Source: JBEKYD01 sp049509915
Lineage (GTDB): Bacteria; Acidobacteriota; Terriglobia; Bryobacterales; Bryobacteraceae
DNA length: 6,489 nucleotides
NCBI GenBank assembly: GCA_049509915.1
Contig: JBEKZL010000349.1
Location: 1 to 6,489 of the forward strand
Direction: 5' to 3'
The notes beneath the pieces are model-generated. The model was given only the letters and a program-made list of their open reading frames with translations, was not told where the DNA came from and made no database searches. Numbering within the stretch: the stretch's first letter is position 1; the number at the start of each line of letters is the position of its first letter. The position numbers and the translations under genes were made by a program. Below are positions 1 to 6,489 of the stretch, piece by piece.

Positions 1-2004
1 CCCGCCGCGACCCTTGCCAAAGTCAAGCAATTGTACGGGCCCATCGCGCGAAGGCCGCTTCCCGCGCGGCCGCCGATCCAGTTGCCGCCAGTCAAGGCGG
101 ACAGCTTCACGCTCGACAGCAATCTGCCCTATGAACTGGTATTTGTGGCCTTCCGCATGCCCGGCACCGCCAGCCCGGACTATGCCGCGATCCGGATTCT
201 GAGCGATGTCGTGGCCAGCCAGCGCGCCGGCCTGTACGGCCTGGTGCCTCAGGGCAAAGCCTTGGGAACGGACTTCGGCATGGCCGAAACCTACCCGCAA
301 GCAAGTGTGGGTTACGCCATGGCGGCAGTGCCCCCCGGAACCGACCCGGCGCCCATTATGGGGGAAGTGAAGACAATTCTTGCCGGCTATGCCGACAAAG
401 GCGTGCCGGCGGAGTTGGTCGAAGCGGCTAAGAAAGGTGAAATCGCGGACGCGGAGTTTCAGCAGAACTCCATCCCGGATCTGGCGGCAACCTGGTCGCT
501 GGCGCTGGCCGGCGAAGGCCGCCAATCCCCAGCCGACCTGGTGGAAGCAATGAAGAAGGTTACCCTGGCCGACGTGAACCGGGTGGCGAAGACTTATCTG
601 ACCGTTGACAGCGCCGTCGTCGCCACGCTGAAGCCGTCGCCTTCCGGGGAGCCGGTTTCCAACAAGGGTTTCGGCGGCGCGGAGGTTACCACTGCCACGC
701 CCACCAAGCCGGTCGCCTTACCCGCTTGGGCGGAAGCCTCGGTGAAGAGTTTGAAAGTGCCCGAGGCTCCCCCTCGTCCCGTCGATGTCACTCTCTCGAA
801 CGGCCTCCGCCTGATCGTCCGAACGGAAAAGGCCAGCCCGACCGTCACCGTCGTCGGCGCCGTCAAGCACGAGCCCGGTTTAGAGACTCCGCCCGGCAAG
901 GACGGCGCCGACGACGTGCTGGGGGAATTGTTTTCTTACGGCACCGAAACCCGCGACCGGCTTACGTTCCAGAAAGCTCTGGACGATATCGCCGCTTCGG
1001 AGAGCGCCGGAACCAATTTCGAGCTGAAAGTACTGAAACAGTACTTCGCCGAAGGAGTCGAACTCCTGGCGGACAACGAGCTCCACCCGGCGCTGCCGCC
1101 GGATGCGTTTCCGGTAGTGCGCGACCAGGCGGCGCAACTCGCCGCCGGTACGCTTGCCAGCCCGGAATACCGTTTTCATCGCGCGCTCGACCTGGCCCTG
1201 CTACCGCCGAACGACCCCGAGCTTCGCGAAGTGACCCCGAAATCGGTCTCGGCTTTGACTCTGCCCGACGTCAAAGCTTACTACGCTGAAGTCTTTCGCC
1301 CCGACATGACCACCATCGCGGTGATTGGCGACATCACCGCCGACCAGGCTCGGCCGGTATTCGAGAAGTGGTTCGGCGCCTGGAAGAGCGCGGGGCCGAA
1401 GCCCGGGGTGACTCTTCCGGCCGTGCCGGTCAACCCGCCCGCTACCGTGAACGTGCCCGATCCCACCCAGGTGCAGGACTCCGTGGAACTCGCCCAGCAG
1501 GTCGGGATCAATCGCTTTCATCCCGACTACTATGCTTTGCAGCTTGGCGATCACGTGCTGGGGGGCGGTTTTTACGCTACCCGTCTGTATCGCGATCTGC
1601 GCCAGAAAGCCGGCTACGTTTACAACGTGGATAACGCCTTGCGCGCCACTGAGACGCGGGCCGCGTATTCGGTCACTTATGGTTGCGATCCCCAGAACGT
1701 CTCGAAGGCCCGCGTGCTGGTAGAACAGGACCTTGCCGCCATGCGCACCATCGAGGTAACTGCCGCGGAACTGCAGCAGGCCAAAGCCCTGCTGCTGCGC
1801 CAGATCACTTTGAGCGAATCGAGCGAAGATGCCGTAGCCGGCGGCTTCGTGGCCCGCGCGCTGGCCGGGCTGCCCCTCGATGAACCCATCCACGCCGCCG
1901 AACGCTATTACGCCCTCACGGCGGAGGAGGTCAGGGCCGCTTTCGAAAAGTGGATTCGTCCCGGATCGTTCGTCCAGGTGGTTCGGGGTCCGGCCCCCAA
2001 GTGA
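1..2004 (+). CDS. Two-domain M16 family zinc peptidase, 3' part (start upstream of window)
   Basis: This is the C-terminal 667 residues of a periplasmic-type M16 peptidase (pitrilysin/insulinase superfamily), which degrades peptides inside a clamshell made of two homologous halves. The frame is open to the window edge, and the codons before the TTG at 31 already read like family sequence (ATLAKVKQLYGPI), so the true start lies upstream. Visible residues 1 to about 215 are the rest of the first M16 domain; the zinc-binding HxxEH should be upstream. A Pro-rich linker leads to a second M16 domain from about residue 258 (VDVTLSNGLRLIV) to the end. There the position of HxxEH reads D305-V-L-G-E309, so this half cannot bind zinc in the usual way. 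Its substrate-binding segment is well kept (R528-L-Y-R-D-L-R534 and G-Y-V-Y541). The C-terminus FVQVVRGPAPK is typical of bacterial members. No signal peptide can be assessed. The family call is firm; the substrate is unknown. Confidence 0.93.
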   Translation, partial: PAATLAKVKQLYGPIARRPLPARPPIQLPPVKADSFTLDSNLPYELVFVAFRMPGTASPDYAAIRILSDVVASQRAGLYGLVPQGKALGTDFGMAETYPQASVGYAMAAVPPGTDPAPIMGEVKTILAGYADKGVPAELVEAAKKGEIADAEFQQNSIPDLAATWSLALAGEGRQSPADLVEAMKKVTLADVNRVAKTYLTVDSAVVATLKPSPSGEPVSNKGFGGAEVTTATPTKPVALPAWAEASVKSLKVPEAPPRPVDVTLSNGLRLIVRTEKASPTVTVVGAVKHEPGLETPPGKDGADDVLGELFSYGTETRDRLTFQKALDDIAASESAGTNFELKVLKQYFAEGVELLADNELHPALPPDAFPVVRDQAAQLAAGTLASPEYRFHRALDLALLPPNDPELREVTPKSVSALTLPDVKAYYAEVFRPDMTTIAVIGDITADQARPVFEKWFGAWKSAGPKPGVTLPAVPVNPPATVNVPDPTQVQDSVELAQQVGINRFHPDYYALQLGDHVLGGGFYATRLYRDLRQKAGYVYNVDNALRATETRAAYSVTYGCDPQNVSKARVLVEQDLAAMRTIEVTAAELQQAKALLLRQITLSESSEDAVAGGFVARALAGLPLDEPIHAAERYYALTAEEVRAAFEKWIRPGSFVQVVRGPAPK

Positions 2005-2026
2005 TCGCCGGCCATCCCGCTGACTC

Positions 2027-2075
2027 CGGAAAACCGCCCGCTTGCCGCTGCGATCGGCCGTTCATGAGTTTTCCG
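2027..2075. repeat. 8-base inverted repeat between peptidase and regulator genes
   Basis: CGGAAAAC at 2027-2034 is matched by GTTTTCCG at 2068-2075, giving perfect 8-base arms around a 33-base middle. It lies in the 110-base gap after the M16 peptidase. The long middle and missing T-run argue against a simple terminator. It could be a regulatory stem or a chance match. Confidence 0.3.
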
Positions 2076-2086
2076 TGACGCGATCG
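2050..2086. repeat. GCGATCG direct repeat upstream of the response regulator
   Basis: GCGATCG occurs at 2050-2056 and 2080-2086, exactly 30 bases apart (close to three helical turns). Each copy is followed by a GCCG stretch (GCGATCGGCCG and GCGATCGAGGCCG). A looser relative, GATCGCCGGCC, starts at 2003. Same-face spacing ahead of a regulator gene fits a paired protein-binding site, but the repeats are short and the base composition favours such words. Confidence 0.3.
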
Positions 2087-2114
2087 AGGCCGCTCGCTGT
2101 ACATCTGACATGAG

Positions 2115-2885
2115 ATGGAGTCTCATGCCGTCAGAACCCTGATTGTGGACGATGAACCCATCGCTCGCCGCGTGCTGCGCGAGGATTTGGAGCTGTTGCC
2201 CGGAATCGAGATCGTGGGCGAGGCCGACAACGGCAAGGAAGCTCTGCTGCAGATCGAAAAATGTAAGCCAGACCTGGTCTTTCTCGACCTGCAGATGCCG
2301 GTAATGAGCGGCTTCGAAGTGGTGCGCAATCTCGGGGGGAAACATACACCCGCGGTGGTGATTGTGACCGCGTTCGACCAGCACGCCATTCAGGCGTTTG
2401 AGGCCGGCGCGGTAGATTACCTGCTGAAGCCGGTTAACGAAGCGCGACTTCACAAAGCCGTGGAGCGCGCCAGGAGCATGCTCGGCCGGCCACTCGAGAT
2501 CTCGAACCAGGTGGCGCGGATCGCCGCCGCCGCCAGCCAATCCGCCCAACCAGACCGGCCGCGCAAGGTCGTGGGCCGGAATGGCGCCGACTATTTCCTG
2601 CTGGATGCCGATGAAATTGTCGCCTTCCAGGCCGAACGCGAATTGGTGTGGATTGTCACCGCCAGGCAGCGCCTGTTGGCCACCCAGTCGTTGCGCGCCA
2701 TTGAGGAACGCCTGCTCCAAACGCAGTTTCAGCGCGTACATCGCAACGCCATCGTCAATGTCAACCACGTGCGTAAGATGAGCGTGCTCAGCAGCCAGCG
2801 CTGGCTGATTACTCTGAGTAACTCACTGCAACTTACCGTCAGTAAGCGCCAGGCACACCAGATCAGGCAAATTCTGCAGTGGTAA
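2115..2885 (+). CDS. LytTR-family (LytR/AlgR-type) response regulator
   Basis: This is a 256-residue cytoplasmic DNA-binding response regulator of a two-component system. Residues 6-120 form the receiver domain: strand 1 ends in the acidic pair D12-D13, the phosphoacceptor is D58 (FLDLQMP), and T85, the switch aromatic Y102 and K105-P106 are all present, so phosphorylation-dependent switching should work. An Ala/Ser/Gln-rich linker spans about 130-149. Residues 151-254 form the LytTR DNA-binding domain, recognised by F205-Q-R-V-H-R-N and V214-N215 plus the following beta segments. The length is normal for the family. ATG 2115 is the first possible start because the frame has a stop at 2106-2108; the region before it lacks a good Shine-Dalgarno, so translation may be modest or the mRNA leader unusual. 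The usual partner, a LytS/YpdA-type or other histidine kinase, is not in the window. The gene ends 108 bases before the receptor gene, which is a plausible but unproven target. Confidence 0.95.
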   Translation: MESHAVRTLIVDDEPIARRVLREDLELLPGIEIVGEADNGKEALLQIEKCKPDLVFLDLQMPVMSGFEVVRNLGGKHTPAVVIVTAFDQHAIQAFEAGAVDYLLKPVNEARLHKAVERARSMLGRPLEISNQVARIAAAASQSAQPDRPRKVVGRNGADYFLLDADEIVAFQAERELVWIVTARQRLLATQSLRAIEERLLQTQFQRVHRNAIVNVNHVRKMSVLSSQRWLITLSNSLQLTVSKRQAHQIRQILQW

Positions 2886-2920
2886 TAGACGCGACAGTCC
2901 GCTCATCGGCATCTTTAGCC

Positions 2921-2937
2921 CGCTCCCTAACGCTCCC
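2921..2937. repeat. CGCTCCC direct repeat upstream of the receptor gene
   Basis: CGCTCCC occurs at 2921-2927 and again at 2931-2937, exactly 10 bases apart (about one helical turn), 57 bases before the receptor ATG. LytTR-domain proteins commonly bind short direct repeats, so it is a candidate operator, but it does not match a LytTR consensus I know and no promoter boxes stand beside it. Confidence 0.25.
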
Positions 2938-2993
2938 CGGCCACTTGCCAGAATATCTTAGGCAGTGCGTGGAGCCTTCCCGATACTGAGGCA

Positions 2994-5819
2994 ATGACGA
3001 AACTTCTGGTGGTCACCGCTGTCTGTTCCGCTTTCTCGTTTAGTTTTGCAGTTAATGCTCAGACCATGAGCGCCGGCGCGGGAACCGTCCGCGGCGTGGT
3101 GCTCGATCCCTCCGGCGCCGCCGTCAAGGCTGCCGCGGTGGAAATTCGGAATCCCGTTTCTCAATATGTCCGGGAGACCATCACCAACGAACAGGGAAGG
3201 TTCGAATTCGACAACGTTCCCTATAACAACTACCACACCAGCATCACCGCTCCCGGATTTGGAGGAGCCGAACAGGATGTGAACGTACGCTCGCCGGTAC
3301 CGCTGGACGTGAAGTTCACCTTGGAGCTCGGAACCACGAAGACCAGCGTCACCGTCGTCGCCGCCTCGGACTTAGTCGAAACCACCGCTACCACCCACAC
3401 CGACGTGGATCGGGACCTTTTTGACAAACTGCCGCTGGAAAGCTCGACTTCTTCCCTCAGTTCCCTGGTGACGCTGGCGTCGCCAGGGGTCTCGGCCGAC
3501 TCTAACGGCCTCTTTCACGGCCTTGGCGATCACGCCTCGAACTCCTTTTCCGTCGATGGCCAGCCGATTACAGACCAGCAAAGCAAGGTGTTTTCGAACC
3601 AGGTCCCGATTGACGCCGTCCAGTCGATGGAAGTCATTGAAGGCGCGCCGCCGGCGGAGTTTGGCGGCAAAACTAGCCTCGTGATTGTGGCGACCACTCG
3701 CTCGGGGCTTGGGGCTACCACGCCCCACGGCGATATAACGGCTTCCTACGGCACGTTCGGCACTTCCAATGCGGGGTTCGATTTTTCCTATGGCGGCAAC
3801 AACTGGGGAAACTTCATCTCCGCCAATGGTCTCAACTCAGGCCGTTTTCTCGATGGCCCGGAGTACCAGGTTTTTCACGATCATGGCAATGAGCAGAACG
3901 TGTTCGACCGGCTCGATTTCAAGCTTTCCGACAAGGACTCCGTCAACCTCAATCTCGGCTTTACCCGATCCTGGTTTCAGACCCCCAATTCCTACGACGC
4001 CCAGACCGCGTCGGCCTGGAACGGTCTGGTGGTAGATAACGGCGGCCTCGGTCCCAACGGTTTGCCGGTCGGCTCGGCCGATCAGCGGTCGCAGATCCGA
4101 ACGTTTAACGTCGCGCCGGTCTGGACTCGTCTGCTCAATCCCCACACTGTGTTCACCTTCGGCGGTTATGTGCGCCAGGATCAATACAACTATTACCCGA
4201 GCGATAATCCGTTTGCCGATTTGACGCCCGATCCCGGCTTCGCGGGCGATGGCCAGAGCGCGAGCGTAGCGCAGAATCGCCGGTTGACGAATGCCGGCGC
4301 CCGCACCAACGTGTCTTACATGGCGGGTGTTCACAACATCAAGATCGGCGCTCAGTATGAGCATACTTTTATCACGGAGAGAGATAGCTTCGCCCTAGTC
4401 GATCCGACGGGGAACGCGCCTTGTCTGAATGCCGACCTTACTCCTGACACGAGCGCGCTGCTCACCGACCCGTCCGTGTGCGCGTCCTTAGGGCTGCAGC
4501 AAAACACGGGCCAGGGATTCTTCCCTAATGGAGACCCAGTCCCCGCGTTTAATCCGCTGCTTGGCTGTTACGATCTGACCCGGACGGCGGCGCTGCCCGG
4601 TTCCGACGGTTGCCCGAACAGTACCAGCGGTGCGTACGGATATTTCGGCCACGCCGATATCAAGGAATTCGCCTTTTACACTCAGGATACGATCAACATC
4701 CGCCACTGGACCTTCAACCTGGGCGTACGCTTCGACAAATACAATGGCATTTCCAGCGCCGCGCAAGGGGAACCGCGCCTGGGTATTGCTTACAATATCA
4801 AGCCCAGCAACACGGTCCTGCGGATATCCTATGCCCGCACCATGGAGAGTCCATTCAACGAAAACCTGGTGCTGGCAAGTCTCGGATGCAACGACCAGGT
4901 GATCTCCGCATTTCAGTTGCTGGTCCCGGGCGGCGCTTGTGTGTCGACCACGCCTTTGCGGCCCGGTCATCGCAATGAGTTCCATGCCGGCCTCGAGCAG
5001 GCGTTTGGCAAGTATCTGGTGATCGATGCCGAGTACATCTGGAAGTACACCCACCGGGCCTTCGACTTCAGCGTGTTAGGAAATACGCCGCTCACTTACC
5101 CGATTGAATGGACCAACTCGAAGATTCCCGGATATGCGCTCCGCGCCACGGTTCCTACCTTCCATGGGCTGACGGCCTTTGTGGTTGCATCGAGCGTGGC
5201 GGCGCGTTTCTTCAGCCCGCAACTCGCGGGTGTCGGCGCCACTCCGGTTGGGTTCGGCGTATTCCGCATCGACCACGACGAACTGTTCAATCAAACCACC
5301 CACCTGCAATACCAGCCGAAGAAAACGCTCCCGTGGATCAGCTTCAACTGGCGTTACGACAGCGGACTGGTGACCGGCCTGCTGCCCTGCGCCGGCGGCC
5401 AATCCTGTGCCGGCGGCCCCAATGCCACCGACACCGTGGTTGACGTTTCGAGCCTCACGCCCGATCAACAATTCGAAGGCGGCCTCTACTGCGGCAGCGT
5501 GCGTGCGACGCCGACTACCCCGATCAGCCCGACCGGCCTCTGCCCGGCGAATATGTATGGTTCCACGCTGGTATCGATTCCCGCCGCCGGCACGGAAAAC
5601 AACGACCACAACCCGCCTCGCATCGCGCCGCGCAATCTGTTCGACGTCGGCGTTGGCGACGACAATCTGTTTCATGGCGAGAAGAAAAAGTGGAGCGCGC
5701 GCCTGACAGTGGTGAATCTGACGAACAAGGAAGCTCTCTACAATTTCCTTTCGACCTTCAGCGGGACTCACTATGTTACCCCGCGCGCGATAACGATGAC
5801 CATCGGCTTCCACTTCTAG
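2994..5819 (+). CDS. Oar-like TonB-dependent outer-membrane receptor with carboxypeptidase-regulatory-like N-terminal domain
   Basis: This is a 941-residue outer-membrane protein expected to import a ligand using energy from TonB-ExbBD. Residues 1-22 are a Sec signal peptide with a hydrophobic core and cleavage after V20-N-A22 before Q23. Residues 31-113 form a carboxypeptidase-regulatory-like (transthyretin-type) beta-sandwich, seen in GTVRGVVLDPSGAAV and NEQGRFEFDNVP; it is a binding module, not a peptidase. A plug domain follows at about 125-238 (NSFSVDGQPITDQQ; DAVQSMEVIEGAPPAEFGG). The rest is the barrel, ending ITMTIGFHF with a C-terminal Phe as needed for BAM-dependent insertion. I see no clear TonB box, which is common for this group. 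The mature protein has only ten cysteines, in five close pairs (477/496, 525/540, 632/649, 799/805, 833/850). ATG 2994 is the first start in frame and gives a perfect signal peptide, although GAGG at 2988-2991 is only 2 bases away. Ligand unknown; peptide, glycan and metal complex are all possible. Confidence 0.93.
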   Translation: MTKLLVVTAVCSAFSFSFAVNAQTMSAGAGTVRGVVLDPSGAAVKAAAVEIRNPVSQYVRETITNEQGRFEFDNVPYNNYHTSITAPGFGGAEQDVNVRSPVPLDVKFTLELGTTKTSVTVVAASDLVETTATTHTDVDRDLFDKLPLESSTSSLSSLVTLASPGVSADSNGLFHGLGDHASNSFSVDGQPITDQQSKVFSNQVPIDAVQSMEVIEGAPPAEFGGKTSLVIVATTRSGLGATTPHGDITASYGTFGTSNAGFDFSYGGNNWGNFISANGLNSGRFLDGPEYQVFHDHGNEQNVFDRLDFKLSDKDSVNLNLGFTRSWFQTPNSYDAQTASAWNGLVVDNGGLGPNGLPVGSADQRSQIRTFNVAPVWTRLLNPHTVFTFGGYVRQDQYNYYPSDNPFADLTPDPGFAGDGQSASVAQNRRLTNAGARTNVSYMAGVHNIKIGAQYEHTFITERDSFALVDPTGNAPCLNADLTPDTSALLTDPSVCASLGLQQNTGQGFFPNGDPVPAFNPLLGCYDLTRTAALPGSDGCPNSTSGAYGYFGHADIKEFAFYTQDTINIRHWTFNLGVRFDKYNGISSAAQGEPRLGIAYNIKPSNTVLRISYARTMESPFNENLVLASLGCNDQVISAFQLLVPGGACVSTTPLRPGHRNEFHAGLEQAFGKYLVIDAEYIWKYTHRAFDFSVLGNTPLTYPIEWTNSKIPGYALRATVPTFHGLTAFVVASSVAARFFSPQLAGVGATPVGFGVFRIDHDELFNQTTHLQYQPKKTLPWISFNWRYDSGLVTGLLPCAGGQSCAGGPNATDTVVDVSSLTPDQQFEGGLYCGSVRATPTTPISPTGLCPANMYGSTLVSIPAAGTENNDHNPPRIAPRNLFDVGVGDDNLFHGEKKKWSARLTVVNLTNKEALYNFLSTFSGTHYVTPRAITMTIGFHF

Positions 5820-5832
5820 CGCCGGCCGGCGC
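5819..5832. terminator. GC palindrome at the receptor stop codon, possible weak terminator
   Basis: GCGCCGGCCGGCGC is a perfect 14-base palindrome starting at the last base of the receptor TAG stop. In RNA it could fold into a five-base-pair stem with a GGCC loop. No run of T follows, so it is not a classic intrinsic terminator; it may slow RNA polymerase, protect the 3' end, or be chance in GC-rich DNA. If it does not terminate, transcription would continue into the ATPase gene. Confidence 0.25.
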
Positions 5833-5866
5833 GGGTCTTCCCATTGACTTGGGGATCCTCGCAGTT

Positions 5867-5875
5867 GGGAGGGAG
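5867..5875 (+). promoter_or_regulatory. Ribosome-binding site of the P-type ATPase gene
   Basis: GGGAGGGAG is a near-ideal Shine-Dalgarno sequence with 6 bases between it and ATG 5882. It decides the start of the ATPase and is clearly stronger than anything ahead of the regulator or receptor genes, so the ATPase may be translated efficiently on its own. Confidence 0.75.
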
Positions 5876-5881
5876 CGGGCC

Positions 5882-6489
5882 ATGGCCGAACCTCACACGC
5901 ATGATTACCAGTACGAGCATGAACCCCCTGGCGGCCCGGCGCCGGAGTGGGTCGAATTGGGGCGCATCGCGTTTGTCGGCCTGGCGGTCGCCGTAACCTG
6001 GCTTCGGCTCTGGCAGCCATCGCCGGGTTTCGACGTCGTCGGCTTTGCGGCTGTCCTGATCGGCGGCTTTCCCATCTTTCGGGAGGCCTTTGCCGATCTT
6101 CTGACCCGGCGCATGACCATGGAACTCTCCATGACCATCGCGCTGGTTTCCGCCCTCGTCATTCGAGAAGTGTTAACGGCCCTGTTGATTGTCTTCTTCG
6201 TGCTGATCGCCGAGGTCCTGGAGGGACTGACCGTCGGCCGCGGACGCCGCGCCATTCAGGATCTCTTGACTCTTCTGCCACAGCAGGTGGAACGCCGGTG
6301 CTCTTATGGCGTGCATTCCGCATACTTGAACGAACTGCATAGCGGCGATGTGGTTCTGGTCAGGCCGGGCGGCCGCGTGCCCGTTGACGGCGTGGTGGTG
6401 GGCGGCCACTCGTTCGTCGACCAGGCAGCCATCACCGGCGAATCCATGCCGGTTGAGAAGATTCCCGGTTCTCGCGCTTATGCCGGAAC
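5882..6489 (+). CDS. P1B-type heavy-metal-translocating P-type ATPase, N-terminal part (runs off window)
   Basis: These are the first 202 codons of an inner-membrane ATP-driven metal transporter; the frame has no stop before the window edge. Residues 1-22 are a short polar tail containing H5, H7 and H13 instead of the usual HMA metal-binding domain (no CxxC). Hydrophobic segments at about 28-45, 50-66, 81-95 and 97-115 match the first four helices of a P1B ATPase, and the segment RRMTMELSMTIAL is characteristic of the family. The actuator domain follows, with GDVVLVRPGGRVPVDG and the phosphatase loop T185-G-E-S188. The phosphorylation motif DKTGT, the CPC-type metal site and the nucleotide-binding domain should lie beyond the window, so the metal (Zn/Cd/Pb, Cu or other) cannot be read. 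The start is set by a strong Shine-Dalgarno at 5867-5875. The gene lies 62 bases after the receptor gene, close enough for co-transcription. Confidence 0.92.
   Translation, partial: MAEPHTHDYQYEHEPPGGPAPEWVELGRIAFVGLAVAVTWLRLWQPSPGFDVVGFAAVLIGGFPIFREAFADLLTRRMTMELSMTIALVSALVIREVLTALLIVFFVLIAEVLEGLTVGRGRRAIQDLLTLLPQQVERRCSYGVHSAYLNELHSGDVVLVRPGGRVPVDGVVVGGHSFVDQAAITGESMPVEKIPGSRAYAG

Noticed and set aside
31..33. TTG at 31 as the start of the M16 peptidase
   Set aside because: The frame is open to base 1 and the residues before the TTG match family sequence, so this is an internal Leu codon in a gene cut by the window edge.
1908..2768. Long minus-strand open frame of 286 codons opposite the response regulator
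   Set aside because: It lies antisense to a gene with intact receiver and LytTR motifs; its translation shows no recognisable domain, and long antisense frames are common in GC-rich genes.
2886..2993. Promoter for the receptor gene (TTGCCA at 2945, TATCTT at 2954)
   Set aside because: The two boxes are only a few bases apart and neither has a suitable partner at 16-18 bases, so no sigma-70-type promoter can be supported.
5844..5849. TTGACT as a -35 box for the ATPase gene
   Set aside because: No -10-like hexamer occurs 16-18 bases downstream; that region is the GGGAGGGAG ribosome-binding site. A CCCA/TGGG mini-stem around it is too short to count.
5076..6020. Minus-strand open frame of 314 codons across the receptor 3' end and the ATPase start
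   Set aside because: It spans two well-supported opposite-strand genes and their gap, and its Arg/Ala-rich translation is typical of a shadow frame.
5947..6342. Plus-strand open frame of 131 codons near the right edge
   Set aside because: It is out of frame with the ATPase, whose helices and TGES motif are clear in the frame starting at 5882; the alternative translation is Arg-rich and low in hydrophobic order.

Overview
The window reads as a piece of a GC-rich Gram-negative chromosome, most likely Acidobacteriota. The main reason is the 941-residue outer-membrane receptor at 2994-5819. It combines a carboxypeptidase-regulatory-like N-terminal domain, a TonB-dependent plug and a beta-barrel, and has a C-terminal stretch typical of the Oar-like receptors that are greatly expanded in that phylum. 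The assignment rests on family recognition only; there is no rRNA or other phylogenetic marker here.

All four genes lie on the + strand. (1) Positions 1-2004 hold the 3' part of a two-domain M16 (pitrilysin/insulinase-type) zinc peptidase whose start and catalytic HxxEH motif lie upstream of the window; the second domain is complete but has lost the zinc motif. (2) Positions 2115-2885 encode a complete LytTR-family response regulator with an intact phosphorylation pocket and no sensor kinase in view. (3) Positions 2994-5819 encode the complete receptor with its signal peptide. (4) Positions 5882-6489 hold the first 202 codons of a P1B-type metal-transporting P-type ATPase that runs off the right edge, preceded by a strong ribosome-binding site.

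The gaps are short (110, 108 and 62 bases) and contain no RNA gene, mobile element, CRISPR array or convincing promoter. They hold only small repeats: two GCGATCG copies exactly 30 bases apart, an 8-base inverted repeat, a CGCTCCC pair exactly 10 bases apart, and a 14-base GC palindrome at the receptor stop codon.

How the genes cooperate is inference. The regulator could control the receptor directly downstream. The receptor and the ATPase could be co-transcribed and handle a metal or metal complex at the two membranes. The M16 peptidase would act in the periplasm on peptides. I do not see a clearly new biological system. The most distinctive observation is that all ten cysteines of the mature receptor fall into five closely spaced pairs.
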